Shown here: piece by piece, positions 43,333-52,646 of the stretch
Layout of the letters: the number at the start of each line of letters is the position of its first letter
How positions within the stretch are numbered: position 1 is the first letter of the stretch
DNA from: JAWXBA01 sp048499805
GTDB taxonomy: Bacteria; Gemmatimonadota; Gemmatimonadetes; Gemmatimonadales; GWC2-71-9
Reading direction: 5' to 3'
NCBI GenBank assembly: GCA_048499805.1
Contig: JASNZF010000002.1
Coordinates: 558,001 to 622,000, forward strand
DNA length: 64,000 nt
Translations under genes and position numbers: made by a program
The notes under the pieces: model-generated
What the model was told of the DNA's origin: nothing
Seen by the model: the letters and a program-made list of their open reading frames with translations, nothing else
The model's database searches: none

Positions 43333-44693
43333 GGGGTGCTCCTCGTAGAGTCTGGCCTCGCGGGGCGACCGAACGTGGAAAAGTACACCGGCAGGCCGAG
43401 GGCGACGATCACCGTGCCGAGCAGCGAAGGGCCGGGACTGCCGGCGCCGAGCAGGACGAGCATCAGCAGCGTCAGGGCGAGGAAGATCGCCGGCGTCCAC
43501 GGCCACCCCGGGGTCAGGAATGCGGTGCCACCCGGGTCGGCGCGCCGCATCCTGAGCAGCGCGACGACGGTCAGCCCCAGGAAGATCACCACCACGAAGA
43601 TGAAGTAGGAGACGATCGCCTCGAAGCTGCCCACGGCGACCAGCAGCGACGCGAGCGCGGCCTGGATCGCGATGGCGCGGGCGGGGGTCCCGAACCGCGG
43701 GTGCAACGTCGCCACCGACGAGAAGAAGAGGCCGTCCCGCGCCATGGCGAAGTACACCCGCGGCGACGCCATCAGCAGCGCGGCCAGGCTGCCGAGGATC
43801 GCCACGATCACGATCCCGGCAAAGATCGTCCCGCCGATCGGCCCGAACAGCACCTCCCCCGCCTGCGCCGCAAAGGTCTCGCCCGTGGTCACCTGCTCCA
43901 GGGGGACCAGGTACAGGAAGACCACCGTGGTCACCATGTACACGAGGGTCACCGTCATGACCCCCCAGGCCAGCGCCCGCGGAAGGGTGCGGGCGGGATC
44001 GCGCACCTCACCGGCGACCTTCGCCAGGTCCCACCAGCCGCCGAACGAGAAGAACGCCGCGACGATGCCGCCGGCCAGCGCGGGGAGGAGCGGGTCCGCG
44101 CCGGGTGTCCGCGTCGCCAGCGGGAGGAGGTTGGACCAGTCGCCCAGCCCGCGCCCCAGTCCCCAGAGGACGATGAACGCCAGGAACCCGAGCTTGAGGA
44201 TGGTCAGGCCGCGGACCACGCCGGCGCCGATCGTGGCGCCGCGGATGTTCACCCAGGCCAGGAGTGCGATGGCCAGCACGGCGACCGCCTTGGTGGCGCC
44301 GGGGCTGAGGTCGACGAGGTAGCCGAGGTAGCTCGCCAGCCCAACAGCGAGCGCCGCCGTGATGCCGGGGTCCATCACCACCAGGGACATCCAGCCGTAG
44401 AGGAAGGCGAGCGGGCGACCCAATCCCTCGCGGAGGTAGGCGTACCCGCCGCCGGCCTCCGGGTGCCGCGAGGCCAGTTCGCCATAGCAGAGCGCCCCGC
44501 AGAGCGTCATCACGCCCATCCCCAGCCAGACCCCGAGGGTGAGCCCGGGTGCCGCGAGGGACTTGGCCATGCTGGCGGGGGTCAGGAAGATGCCGATCGC
44601 CACCACCTCCCCGATGATCAGGGCGGTGGCGGTGCCGAGTCCCAGGGTGCGGGGGAGGGACGACGACGGGGGCTCCAGGGTCGGCTGGCGCAT
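43329..44693 (-). CDS. APC-family amino acid permease
   Basis: 454 residues with about twelve hydrophobic segments. The first reads LGTATALIIGEVVAIGIFLTPASMA and includes the unwound GEVVAIGIF motif of the APC superfamily. ASRHPEAGGGYAYLREGLGRPLAFLYGW and SPRVYFAMARDGLFF are characteristic. It should import amino acids or related amines by proton symport or exchange. It is first in a two-gene unit with the AhpD-like protein (ATGA overlap). Confidence 0.9.
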   Translation of the reverse strand: MRQPTLEPPSSSLPRTLGLGTATALIIGEVVAIGIFLTPASMAKSLAAPGLTLGVWLGMGVMTLCGALCYGELASRHPEAGGGYAYLREGLGRPLAFLYGWMSLVVMDPGITAALAVGLASYLGYLVDLSPGATKAVAVLAIALLAWVNIRGATIGAGVVRGLTILKLGFLAFIVLWGLGRGLGDWSNLLPLATRTPGADPLLPALAGGIVAAFFSFGGWWDLAKVAGEVRDPARTLPRALAWGVMTVTLVYMVTTVVFLYLVPLEQVTTGETFAAQAGEVLFGPIGGTIFAGIVIVAILGSLAALLMASPRVYFAMARDGLFFSSVATLHPRFGTPARAIAIQAALASLLVAVGSFEAIVSYFIFVVVIFLGLTVVALLRMRRADPGGTAFLTPGWPWTPAIFLALTLLMLVLLGAGSPGPSLLGTVIVALGLPVYFSTFGRPARPDSTRSTP

Positions 44694-44751
44694 CGCGAGG
44701 TGGCCCGTGGTGTGAGGGAGCTGCCCTGGGGGGACCGTGCCGGTGGCCGCG

Positions 44752-47007
44752 CTACCGCAGCCCGACCTTGCGCACCAGCTCGGCGTAGCGCGGATCCTTC
44801 CGGAGCGGACCGTACCCCGGGTCCAGGTGCAGGTAGATCAGTCCCGCCGACCGGGCCTCCAGTGCGGAGTGGAGGTTGGCGAACGCGGCATCGAGGTCGC
44901 CGATGGCCGCGTAGCCCATGGCGAGCACCTCGGCGCGCACATACTCGGTCTTGGCGGTGGCGGCCAGCCGATCCATGATCGCCCTCGCCTCTTCCATCTC
45001 CCCCATCGCGACCAGCGGCCGGACGATCATGGCATCGTAGGAGCGGACCGCCGGACCCAGCGACTGCCCCTTCTGGAACGCTGCCAGCGAGGCCTCGATG
45101 TTGCCCCGCGCCATCTCGGCCGCCCCGATGTCCAGGTAGGCCTGGAAGTAGTTGGGCTCGATCTCCAGCGTCTTGCGGCCCTGGTCGATGGTCGCCTCGT
45201 ACCGGTCGGCATAGAGCAGGAACCGCCCCAGCCAGCGCGAGAAGTGCGCCGAGAGCGGGTCGAGGACCAGCGCCTTGCGCATCTCGTCGATCGCCTCGAC
45301 CAGCCGCCCCACCGCGGGAAGCGTGCTCCCATAGACGAAGTGGGCCTCGGCGTAGTTGGGGTTGTACTCCACCGCCTTGGACAGCGCCGCGGTGGCGCCG
45401 TCGAAGTCCCACTCGTACCAGCAGAGCACCTTGCCAATCGAGGAGTGAGCCTCTCCGAGGGTCGAATCGAGCTGCACCGCCCGGACCGCCGCCGACTTGG
45501 CCTTGGGGTAGGCCTCGTCCGGCGCGACCCAGTCGTCGGCCAGGTTGCACCAGCAATCGGCGATGCCGGAGTAGGCCCGGGCATAGCCGGGGTCGGCGTC
45601 GAGCGCCTGCTCGAACAGCGCCTGGGCCTTGCGGAGGTCGTGTTCCGCCACGCGGTTGACGAAGAATCGTCCCTTGAGGTACAGGGTGTAGGCCTCGAGG
45701 TTGTCGGTGGTTGGCTTGACCAGCGGTTCGGCCTCCGCGCCCCCCATCAGCTGGATCTTGAGCGCGTCGACAATGGCCCGGGAGATCTCGTCCTGGATGG
45801 CGAACACGTCCTCGAGCTGCCGGTCGTAGGTCTGCGACCAGAGCTGGTAGTTGTTGGCGACATTCACGAGCTGGGTGGTGATCCGGATCCGGTTGCCGAT
45901 CTTCCGGACGCTGCCCTCCAGCAGCGACGCCACGCCGAGCTGCTGGCCGATCGTGGTGATGTCGATCGACTTGCCCTTGAACGCGAACGAGGAGGTCCGC
46001 GAGGCCACCTGGAGGCCGGGAATCCGGGCCAGGGCGTTGATGATCTCCTCGGTCATCCCGTCGCTGAAGTACTCGTTCTCGGGGTCGGCGCTCATGTTGG
46101 CGAACGGCAGCACCACGATCGAGCGGTCCGGCGCGGCCGGGGTGCCCACCGGCGTCGTGGCCGTCGGGGTCCGGCCCCCCTGCTCGATCTCGAGCAGCAC
46201 GCTGGCGAACTCGGCGCCGGTCGGATACCGGTCCACCGGGGTGCGCGCCAGGGATCGTGCCACCGCCTCGTCGAGCGGTTCGGGGACATCGCGCATGGCG
46301 CGGACGCGGGGGATCGGTGCCAGGAACCGCTTGCTGATGATCGCCTGGGCGTTGGGGCCGGTGTACGGCTGCTCCCCGGTCAGCATCTCGTAGAGCACGC
46401 AACCCAGCGAGTAGAGGTCGCTGCGGCCGTCCACGGCAGAGTCGGCTGACGCCTGCTCGGGGCTCATGTAGGCGGGAGTACCGAGGGCCAGGCCGGTCTG
46501 GGTGATCGAGGCGCCGGCACTGCTGAGTGCCTTGCCAATGCCGAAGTCGGCCACCAGGGCGGCGCCCTCGTGCATCAGGATGTTCTCGGGCTTCACGTCC
46601 CGGTGGACCACCCCCTGCCGGTGGGCATAGTCGAGCGCGGAGGCCACCTGTCGGGTGATCCGGAGCGCCTCATCCAGCGGCATCGGCCCGCCCCGCATCC
46701 GGTCGCGCAGCGACTTGCCGGCCATCGTGGGCATGACATAGAAATAGAGGCCGTCCGCCTCACCCGAGTCGAACACCGGCAGGATGTGCGGGTGGGTGAG
46801 CCGGGCGGCCATCCGGATCTCGCGATCGAAGCGGTCCCCACCGATGTCCGCGGCGATCTCGGGCCGCAGGACCTTGAGCGCCACCTGCCGGTCGTGCCGG
46901 AGGTCATGGGCCAGGAAGACCACCGCCATGCCACCCTCGCCAAGCTCGTGATCAAGAGTGTAGCGGCCGGCGAGGCCCCGGGCGAGGCGATCCTGGAGTG
47001 GCGTCAT
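44752..47007 (-). CDS. Serine/threonine protein kinase with TolB/FlgO-like and TPR domains
   Basis: 751 residues. The kinase (about 15-270) has the glycine loop LGEGGMAVVFLA, Lys45 in VALKVLRP, VVHRDVKPENIL, DFGIGKA and GTPAYMSPEQ. A linker without a membrane helix follows. A TolB/FlgO-like domain (about 325-440) has RSIVVLPFANMS and EYFSDGMTEEIINAL. TPRs occupy 460-740. The protein is probably cytoplasmic. It may sense or scaffold through the TPRs. It is structurally related to the 5'-truncated protein at 1-1920. Confidence 0.92.
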   Translation of the reverse strand: MTPLQDRLARGLAGRYTLDHELGEGGMAVVFLAHDLRHDRQVALKVLRPEIAADIGGDRFDREIRMAARLTHPHILPVFDSGEADGLYFYVMPTMAGKSLRDRMRGGPMPLDEALRITRQVASALDYAHRQGVVHRDVKPENILMHEGAALVADFGIGKALSSAGASITQTGLALGTPAYMSPEQASADSAVDGRSDLYSLGCVLYEMLTGEQPYTGPNAQAIISKRFLAPIPRVRAMRDVPEPLDEAVARSLARTPVDRYPTGAEFASVLLEIEQGGRTPTATTPVGTPAAPDRSIVVLPFANMSADPENEYFSDGMTEEIINALARIPGLQVASRTSSFAFKGKSIDITTIGQQLGVASLLEGSVRKIGNRIRITTQLVNVANNYQLWSQTYDRQLEDVFAIQDEISRAIVDALKIQLMGGAEAEPLVKPTTDNLEAYTLYLKGRFFVNRVAEHDLRKAQALFEQALDADPGYARAYSGIADCWCNLADDWVAPDEAYPKAKSAAVRAVQLDSTLGEAHSSIGKVLCWYEWDFDGATAALSKAVEYNPNYAEAHFVYGSTLPAVGRLVEAIDEMRKALVLDPLSAHFSRWLGRFLLYADRYEATIDQGRKTLEIEPNYFQAYLDIGAAEMARGNIEASLAAFQKGQSLGPAVRSYDAMIVRPLVAMGEMEEARAIMDRLAATAKTEYVRAEVLAMGYAAIGDLDAAFANLHSALEARSAGLIYLHLDPGYGPLRKDPRYAELVRKVGLR

Positions 47008-47265
47008 GATCTTCGGAAGATGCAGTGCAGGGGTCCCATCCGCCAGTCGAGGTCCGCGGACGGGGGCGGTGCCACAACAGCCGACAGGCCCCGGGCGTGT
47101 CCAGCCCGCGGAGACGGTACCTCGTGCCCCCTCACCGTCAGCCCGAGGCGCTTGACCCGATCTTGATTCCCTCCGCACACCTTGCCTGCCACCTCCTGCG
47201 GGGGCGGTGTCTGATCGCCGCCGAACCCGTTCCAGGGGGCAGCCAGTCAACCGGTGGGAGGTCCC

Positions 47266-47910
47266 ATGTCGACGCACGAGCGGGGCATCGTCTCAATGCT
47301 GGTGGCCACCATGCTTGCCGGGCAGGTGCTCCACGCCCAGGCGGATTCGGCGCGACCCGAGAAGCCCGGTTGGTGCCGGGGCGGGACGGCGTGCCGGACC
47401 GTCTCGATCAGCGAGTCGTCGTTCACCATTCGCCTCGGGTCGAACGGCGGCGATACCCCGGTCCAGTTCGGCGGCGCCCTCGGCGCGGTCGCCCCGATCA
47501 GTGCGAGGGTCGGGCTCGGCGGGTACGTGCAGGTGGGAGTCGGTGATGATGCGTTCATTGCAATCGGGCCCCGGGTCCGGTTCCACACCTCGCCGAATGC
47601 CCAGGTCGACCTCTCGCCCGGTGTGGTCATCAGCGGAGACCACGAGGGGGGCGGGCGACCCCGGCTGGGTGTCAGTTGGATGTATCGGGACCAGGTCGGC
47701 CTGGCGCTGGAGGTCGACTGGTTCGACCGGTACGCGTCCAGCCTTGAGCCTCCCTACTACCGGTCCAATGGGACGCACCCGGTGGTTCGGACCGGGATGC
47801 GGCTCGGCTCCCGGCCGGGGCGCACCGGACTGATCGTGCAGGGAGTCCTGCTGGTGGTGGCCGGAGTCGCGTTTGCCATCAGCTGCAGTAGCGGGTGCTT
47901 CGGTTACTAG
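47266..47910 (+). CDS. Predicted small outer-membrane beta-barrel protein
   Basis: 214 residues with a signal peptide (IVSMLVATMLAGQVLHAQA). Alternating strands ending in aromatic or hydrophobic residues (VGLGGYVQVGVGDDAFIAIGPRVRFHT, LGVSWMYRDQVGLALEVDWFDRY) suggest a barrel. The C-terminus has a hydrophobic helix (LIVQGVLLVVAGVAFAI) and closes with cysteines, which is unusual for a barrel. GGGAGG lies four bases before the ATG. No operon partner. Confidence 0.55.
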   Translation: MSTHERGIVSMLVATMLAGQVLHAQADSARPEKPGWCRGGTACRTVSISESSFTIRLGSNGGDTPVQFGGALGAVAPISARVGLGGYVQVGVGDDAFIAIGPRVRFHTSPNAQVDLSPGVVISGDHEGGGRPRLGVSWMYRDQVGLALEVDWFDRYASSLEPPYYRSNGTHPVVRTGMRLGSRPGRTGLIVQGVLLVVAGVAFAISCSSGCFGY

Positions 47911-47957
47911 CGTCCCGTGGTCTGAGCGTCCGGTCCGTGGGCGCGACCCACGACTCG

Positions 47958-48269
47958 CTACCGGGGGTGCTCCATGAGGTACAGGGTCACGAAGGCGACC
48001 CCGAGGGCGACGGCGGGCAGCATGAGTCCCTTGACAACCCGCCTTGGCTCCCGCCAGTCGGCGGTGCCCAGGTACGTCAGGCCCGCCGGGATCAGCAGGA
48101 CGATGGCGAGCTGGAAGAGGTGTGCGGCGGTGCCCTCGTCGCCGTCGGGGGTCGGCGTGAACTTGCCGAGGCCCAGGAGGACGGTTGCCCCGGTCACCAG
48201 GAGCATCGCAAACAGTGACAGGCCGAGAACCAGGCGGCGGCTCGCCTGGTGAAGTGCATCACCGGTCAT
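47958..48269 (-). CDS. Small three-helix membrane protein
   Basis: 103 residues; GGAGG four bases before the ATG. Three hydrophobic segments (LVLGLSLFAMLLVTGATVLLG, LFQLAIVLLIPAGLTYLG, GLMLPAVALGVAFVTLYLM). No recognisable family. It lies just downstream of the lipoprotein gene 48295-49614 on the same strand, a likely two-gene unit. Confidence 0.65.
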   Translation of the reverse strand: MTGDALHQASRRLVLGLSLFAMLLVTGATVLLGLGKFTPTPDGDEGTAAHLFQLAIVLLIPAGLTYLGTADWREPRRVVKGLMLPAVALGVAFVTLYLMEHPR

Positions 48270-48294
48270 GCGCCCTCCTCACCAATGGTTACCC

Positions 48295-49614
48295 TCAATG
48301 CGCGGGCGGCGGCGGCAACTCTACTCGTGCCACCTCGGCCCAGGGCACGTACACCGCCTTGGGCTGGCCCGCCACGAACACCAGCATCCCGCCGTGCTGG
48401 AAACCGAGATCACCGCTGCCCTCGAGGGCGAGCGCCTCGCCGCTCTGCAGGGTGACCGTCGCGCCACGGGCTCCGGGCTCCGGCACGATCGACGCGATCA
48501 GGCGGAACGAAATGAGGTAGTCGATCCCCGCGGCGGGCGCGTCGAGCGTCTCGGTCGTCTCGCTCTCGTCGAGGTCGTAGACCAGCCGGCCGGTCAGTCG
48601 GCGCCCGGACCGGGTGACAACCGTCCCCGCAAGCGGCTGGCCCGGTGCGAAGTCCTGGTAGGCCAGCGGCGGGCCCCCCTCACTGAAGTCGATCCGCCCG
48701 AAGGCCTCCCAGGCGACCAGGACGCGCCCATAGCGGGCGTCGTCCACATAGACACCGCGGTTGCCCAGGCCGGCGTTCCGGGTCCCGGCGAGCTCCATGG
48801 CGCGCCCGTCCCGAAGAGTCATCAGGGAACGGTCGGCGCCAACTCGCTGGATCGAGGCGATCGCGTCGTAGCGCAGGGTCACGTCGCCGTTGGCGCCGCG
48901 GCCCTCGAGCAGGTCGCTCCCCAGCGCCTCCTCGCGGTCCCACTGGATCCAGCCGCTGAAGCTGCCCTCGGCGGTCTGGACGGTGCCATGCAGCAGTGCG
49001 GTGCCGGCGCCGGCGTTGGTGGACGCCGCCGGGGCCGGCAGGAACTCGATGCTCCGGATCTTCCACTCATCGAGGTCCACCCTCCCGTGGGTGGTGTCCC
49101 AGATGGAGACGCCATCGGCCAGGTCATCGGCGGAATAGCGGTCGAGGTCGAACCTGGCGCCACTCTTCAAGGTCACGTGGATCATGCGGAGGTCGGCGTC
49201 GATCCGGGCGATGTCGCCGAAGCGGGCCATGAACGGCCGGCGGAGGCTGTACCGGGCGCCGGGAATCGAGATGGTGACGCCCAGGATCTCGATCGAGTGT
49301 CGCTCCCGGGGCAGTTCATCGCGAGGGGCGTCGTCCATCCAGGGGTTGCGGGAACGAAAGCCGTTGAACTGGTGGTTCCAGAGTGCCTCCTCGCCGCCGC
49401 CGAAGCGCAGCGGGCCCTCGTAGGCTGTCCCATCCACGGTGGTGATCCGGGCGCGGAGGAGGGCCTCGGCGGGTCCCTCGATCGGGCTGGCGGCGGCGCG
49501 AGCCGCGGCGCCGGGGGTGTCGGCCTCGAGGGCTGGGGTGCGGCAACCGGCAGCCAGGACGGGCAGCAGGAGCAGGGGGAGCAGTGCCCATCGTCTTGCG
49601 GCCAGGTGGTTCAT
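48295..49614 (-). CDS. Lipoprotein with repeated SH3-like beta modules, unknown function
   Basis: 439 residues, lipobox VLAAGC (Cys24). Repeated short beta modules appear, for example ITTVDGTAYEGPLRFGG, IHVTLKSGARFDLDRYSADDL, LMTLRDGRAMELAG, VVTRSGRRLTGRLVYDLDE and VTLQSGEALALEGSGDLG. They resemble small SH3-like or Sm-like barrels. No catalytic signature. A good promoter candidate precedes it at 49685-49713. There is no strong ribosome binding site. Confidence 0.7.
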   Translation of the reverse strand: MNHLAARRWALLPLLLLPVLAAGCRTPALEADTPGAAARAAASPIEGPAEALLRARITTVDGTAYEGPLRFGGGEEALWNHQFNGFRSRNPWMDDAPRDELPRERHSIEILGVTISIPGARYSLRRPFMARFGDIARIDADLRMIHVTLKSGARFDLDRYSADDLADGVSIWDTTHGRVDLDEWKIRSIEFLPAPAASTNAGAGTALLHGTVQTAEGSFSGWIQWDREEALGSDLLEGRGANGDVTLRYDAIASIQRVGADRSLMTLRDGRAMELAGTRNAGLGNRGVYVDDARYGRVLVAWEAFGRIDFSEGGPPLAYQDFAPGQPLAGTVVTRSGRRLTGRLVYDLDESETTETLDAPAAGIDYLISFRLIASIVPEPGARGATVTLQSGEALALEGSGDLGFQHGGMLVFVAGQPKAVYVPWAEVARVELPPPPAH

Positions 49615-50005
49615 GTCCAGATACCGGTGCAGGGGTGGCGACAGACCGGGGAGGTGCCCCCAGGTGTCTTCGTGCTTCAGGGGCAATGTACTTTGTGATG
49701 TAAAGTTTGGCAAGGGTGCCAGGTGGACGCGGCGGGGAAGGGCCACCTGGGGTCAGGCCTGGGTCAGCGGCAGCCAGGGCGCAGGGGAATACCAATCGCG
49801 GTGGCATGGTGGGAACTCCCTTCTCGTGTGCTCCAGCGGGCTGGATCGCCCTGCGGAGGGTCCCCACCCAATCGCGATGGGGGAACGGTCGAAGGCAGGC
49901 ACACCACCCCGACCCAGCCACGCGCGCCTCGATTGGCACTAGTTTGCATGGTCCCGGGGCACCCAACGCCGCCCTGGCCACTCCCACATACCCCCGAGGT
50001 TGGCG
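49615..50005. other. Divergent intergenic region between the 48295 lipoprotein and M24 genes
   Basis: 391 bases without a credible gene. It contains an AT-rich patch (49684-49712) with a minus-strand promoter. A 20-base near-palindromic GGACC/GGTCC segment near 49840-49900 is weak. I see nothing else. Confidence 0.5.
49685..49713 (-). promoter_or_regulatory. Predicted sigma-70-type promoter of the 48295-49614 lipoprotein gene
   Basis: On the minus strand TTGCCA (-35) and TACATT (-10) stand 17 bases apart in the only AT-rich patch of the gap, about 70 bases before the start codon. Confidence 0.5.
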
Positions 50006-51292
50006 ATGCCCATCGATCGTCGTCGTTTCCTGAAGGCCGCCGCGGCCGGCGCCGGCGTGGCCGCCGTTGGCTCCCCGGGCCCCGGATCGGAGGCCTTTGC
50101 GTCGCCACGTGAAGCGCCCCTCCCACCGGCGATTGCGGCGCTCCGCCCGATGACCGCCGAGATCGTCCCGATCACCCGTGAGGAGCGCCTGAGGCGGATT
50201 GCCCGGGCCCAGGAGCTGATGGCTGAGCAGCGGATGGATGGGGTGTTCATGGAGGGGACGGCCAGCTGCTTCTACTACACCGGGATGCGCTGGGGACAGA
50301 GTGAGCGGACCTTCGGCCTCGTCATTCCCGCCAGCGGCGACCTCGCCTGGGTCTGCCCCAAGTTCGAGGAGGAGCGCGCCCTCGAGTTGATCCAGTTCGG
50401 GACCGAGGTCCGGACCTGGGAGGAGGACGAGAGCCCCTACGCCGTCATTGCGGGGATCCTGCGCGATCGCGGCCTCCGGCATTCCCGGATCGGGATGGAG
50501 GAGCGAGTCCGCTTCTTCATTGCCGACGGGGTGGGGAAGGTCATGCCGTCGGCCGAGATCATCAACGCCACCCCGGTCACGGCCGGATGCCGGATCTACA
50601 AGTCGCCGGCCGAGATTGCGTTGATGCAGGTGGCCAACGACGCCACCATCGAGGCCTATCGCGCCGCGTTCACCACCATGCGCGACGGGATGACCCAGGG
50701 CGAGCTCTCCGCCAACATCTCCGCCGCCTTCACCGCGCTCGGCTTTGACGGAGGGGCCAGCGTGCAGGTGGGCAAGTGGACCGCCCTGCCGCACGGCAGC
50801 AGCACCCCGCAGCGGCTCCGCGAGGGCGACATCGTGATGGTCGACGGCGGCACCGGCTGCGAGGGATACCGCTCCGACATCACCCGCACCACCGTGTTCG
50901 GGCGGTCGACCCAGCGGCAGCGGGATGTCTGGGCCATCGAGCGCCAGGCCCAGGACGCCGCCTTCGCGGCCGCCCAGGTCGGGGCCCCGTGCGAGACGGT
51001 GGACGCGGCGGCCCGGGCGGTCATCGAGGCCGCGGGCTTCGGCCCGGGGTACAAGACACCGGGGCTGCCCCATCGCACCGGCCACGGCATTGGGCTGGAG
51101 GGGCACGAGTGGACCAACTTCGTCAAGGGGAACACGACGCCCCTGGCACCGGGGATGTGCTTCAGTGACGAGCCGATGATCGCCATTCCAGGGGAGTTCG
51201 GCATCCGGTTGGAGGATTGCCTCTACATGACCGAGGAAGGACCCCGGTTCTTCACCAAGCAGTCGGTCGCCATCGATCAGCCGTTTGGGTAG
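50006..51292 (+). CDS. Tat-exported M24-family metallopeptidase (Xaa-Pro aminopeptidase-like)
   Basis: 428 residues. The N-terminus has a Tat signal (IDRRRFLKAAAAGAGVAAVG). The creatinase-like N-domain covers about 50-190. The M24 pita-bread fold follows, with metal ligands in VDGGTGCEGYRSDITR (two Asp), RTGHGIGLEGHE (His), CFSDEPM (Glu) and IRLEDCLY (Glu). GAGG lies six bases before the ATG. It should cleave X-Pro bonds or a small amide outside the cytoplasm, with two metal ions. A 46-bp hairpin repeat lies 31 bases after it. Confidence 0.9.
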   Translation: MPIDRRRFLKAAAAGAGVAAVGSPGPGSEAFASPREAPLPPAIAALRPMTAEIVPITREERLRRIARAQELMAEQRMDGVFMEGTASCFYYTGMRWGQSERTFGLVIPASGDLAWVCPKFEEERALELIQFGTEVRTWEEDESPYAVIAGILRDRGLRHSRIGMEERVRFFIADGVGKVMPSAEIINATPVTAGCRIYKSPAEIALMQVANDATIEAYRAAFTTMRDGMTQGELSANISAAFTALGFDGGASVQVGKWTALPHGSSTPQRLREGDIVMVDGGTGCEGYRSDITRTTVFGRSTQRQRDVWAIERQAQDAAFAAAQVGAPCETVDAAARAVIEAAGFGPGYKTPGLPHRTGHGIGLEGHEWTNFVKGNTTPLAPGMCFSDEPMIAIPGEFGIRLEDCLYMTEEGPRFFTKQSVAIDQPFG

Positions 51293-51322
51293 GGGGGCAG
51301 GGTTCGCAGGGGCCGGTACCCT

Positions 51323-51368
51323 CGCGGCTCCCGCCGCGGCTCGGCCAGGAGCACTGCTGAAGCGGTGT
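51323..51368 (+). repeat. 46-bp hairpin repeat, copy 1 (diverged)
   Basis: Shares GCCGCGGCTCGGCCAGGAGC and CTGCTGAAGCGGTG with the two other copies, but its left hairpin has changed (GGCTCCCGCC in place of GGCTGAAGCC). It lies in the convergent gap between the M24 and dehydrogenase genes. Confidence 0.7.
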
Positions 51369-51507
51369 GGGCAGTGCTCCGCTTGGTGTGATAGGGGAAC
51401 GGCGGCTCCTGTGATCCTTGGGAGTGCCTGCGGCCCATCCTTAACCGCCGGAACAGGTGACTCGTGCAAGCGTGACGATGGCGGCGACCCCAGCGCTCAG
51501 CCGAATG

Positions 51508-52479
51508 TCAGACCGTGATCACGATCTTCCCCCGGCCGTGGCCCTGCTTCAGGTACCTGAACGCCTCCGGGACTTCGTGGAGCGGAAATGTCCGGTCGAT
51601 GGTCGGGTGGAGGGTGCCGGCCTCGAGGAACTCCTTCAGGAGCAACAGGTCGTCCGGATTCTGCCCCGACGAGAGTGGGCGCAGCTTCTGTCGCACGAAC
51701 GGGGCAACCAGGAGCGCCAGGATCCACTTGCCGGTCCCTCCGAGCACGCGGTCGCCGCCCTCTCCGCCCACGAACACGAGGGTCCCGGTGGGACTCAGCG
51801 CGCGCCGCAGCGCGGACAACGGGCGGTTCCCACCCGTCTCGATGATCAGGTCAAAGCGGGTGCCGGTCCTGGTGAAATCCTCCCGGGTGTAGTCGATGAC
51901 ATGATCGGCGCCGAGGGAGCGGACCCAGTCCACCTTGGAGGTGCTGCACACCCCCGTCACTGCCGCACCCAGGGACTTGGCGATCTGCACCGCGAAGCTC
52001 CCCACGTCGCCGCTGGCACCGACGATCAGCACGTGCTGCCCCGGCTGCACCTCGCCGCGGTCGCGCAGCGCCTGGAGCGCGGCGAACGCTGAGGTGGGGA
52101 CGACGGCGGCCTCCTCGAAGCTCAAGTGCGCCGGCTTGAGTACCAGCTTGCTTGCGGGAGCACAGGCGTATTCGGCAAAGGAGCCATCGCAGGTGCCGAA
52201 GACTGCGTCGCCCGGGCGGAACGCCGTCACCTTGCTGCCGACCGATTCCACCGTGCCCGCGACATCCGTCCCGCGCACACGCACCTTGGGGGCACGGAGT
52301 CCAAAGCCCACCGCACGGATCAGGTACGGCAACCCCGTCATCAGGTGCCAGTCGCCGACATGGAGTCCGGCGGCGCGGACGCGGATGAGCACGTCACCCT
52401 CGCCGGGCACCGGCACGTCAATGTCGCCCAGCTCGAGCACGTCGGCTGGTCCAAACCTGTCCTGGACGATGGCCTTCAT
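51508..52479 (-). CDS. Quinone oxidoreductase-like MDR protein (NAD(P)-dependent, zinc-free)
   Basis: 323 residues of the medium-chain dehydrogenase family. GroES-like start MKAIVQDRFGPADVLELGDIDVP; VRGTDVAGTVESVGSKVTAFRPGDAVFG; Rossmann motif VLIVGASGDVGSFAVQIAKSLGA; closing HEVPEAFRYLKQGHGRGKIVITV. The cysteine and GHE zinc ligands are absent, so it is of the quinone-reductase type. GAGG lies six bases before the ATG at 52479. Cytoplasmic; the substrate is unknown. Confidence 0.9.
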   Translation of the reverse strand: MKAIVQDRFGPADVLELGDIDVPVPGEGDVLIRVRAAGLHVGDWHLMTGLPYLIRAVGFGLRAPKVRVRGTDVAGTVESVGSKVTAFRPGDAVFGTCDGSFAEYACAPASKLVLKPAHLSFEEAAVVPTSAFAALQALRDRGEVQPGQHVLIVGASGDVGSFAVQIAKSLGAAVTGVCSTSKVDWVRSLGADHVIDYTREDFTRTGTRFDLIIETGGNRPLSALRRALSPTGTLVFVGGEGGDRVLGGTGKWILALLVAPFVRQKLRPLSSGQNPDDLLLLKEFLEAGTLHPTIDRTFPLHEVPEAFRYLKQGHGRGKIVITV

Positions 52480-52529
52480 TCCTGTCCTCAAGTTGGAGTG
52501 GGTGTGGGCCTGCTGGATCCTATCCTAGT

Positions 52530-52575
52530 CGCGGCTGAAGCCGCGGCTCGGCCAGGAGCACCGCTGAAGCGGTGG
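52530..52575 (+). repeat. 46-bp hairpin repeat, copy 2
   Basis: Two adjacent palindromes, CGCGGCT-GA-AGCCGCG and CACCGCT-GA-AGCGGTG, separated by GCTCGGCCAGGAG. Nearly identical to copy 3 (one base different). Confidence 0.85.
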
Positions 52576-52646
52576 GGATCATGGCAGGCGCGTGGAGCGG
52601 ATAGCCAGGGGCCGGACGGGACCGATATCGAACCTCGTGAACTCGC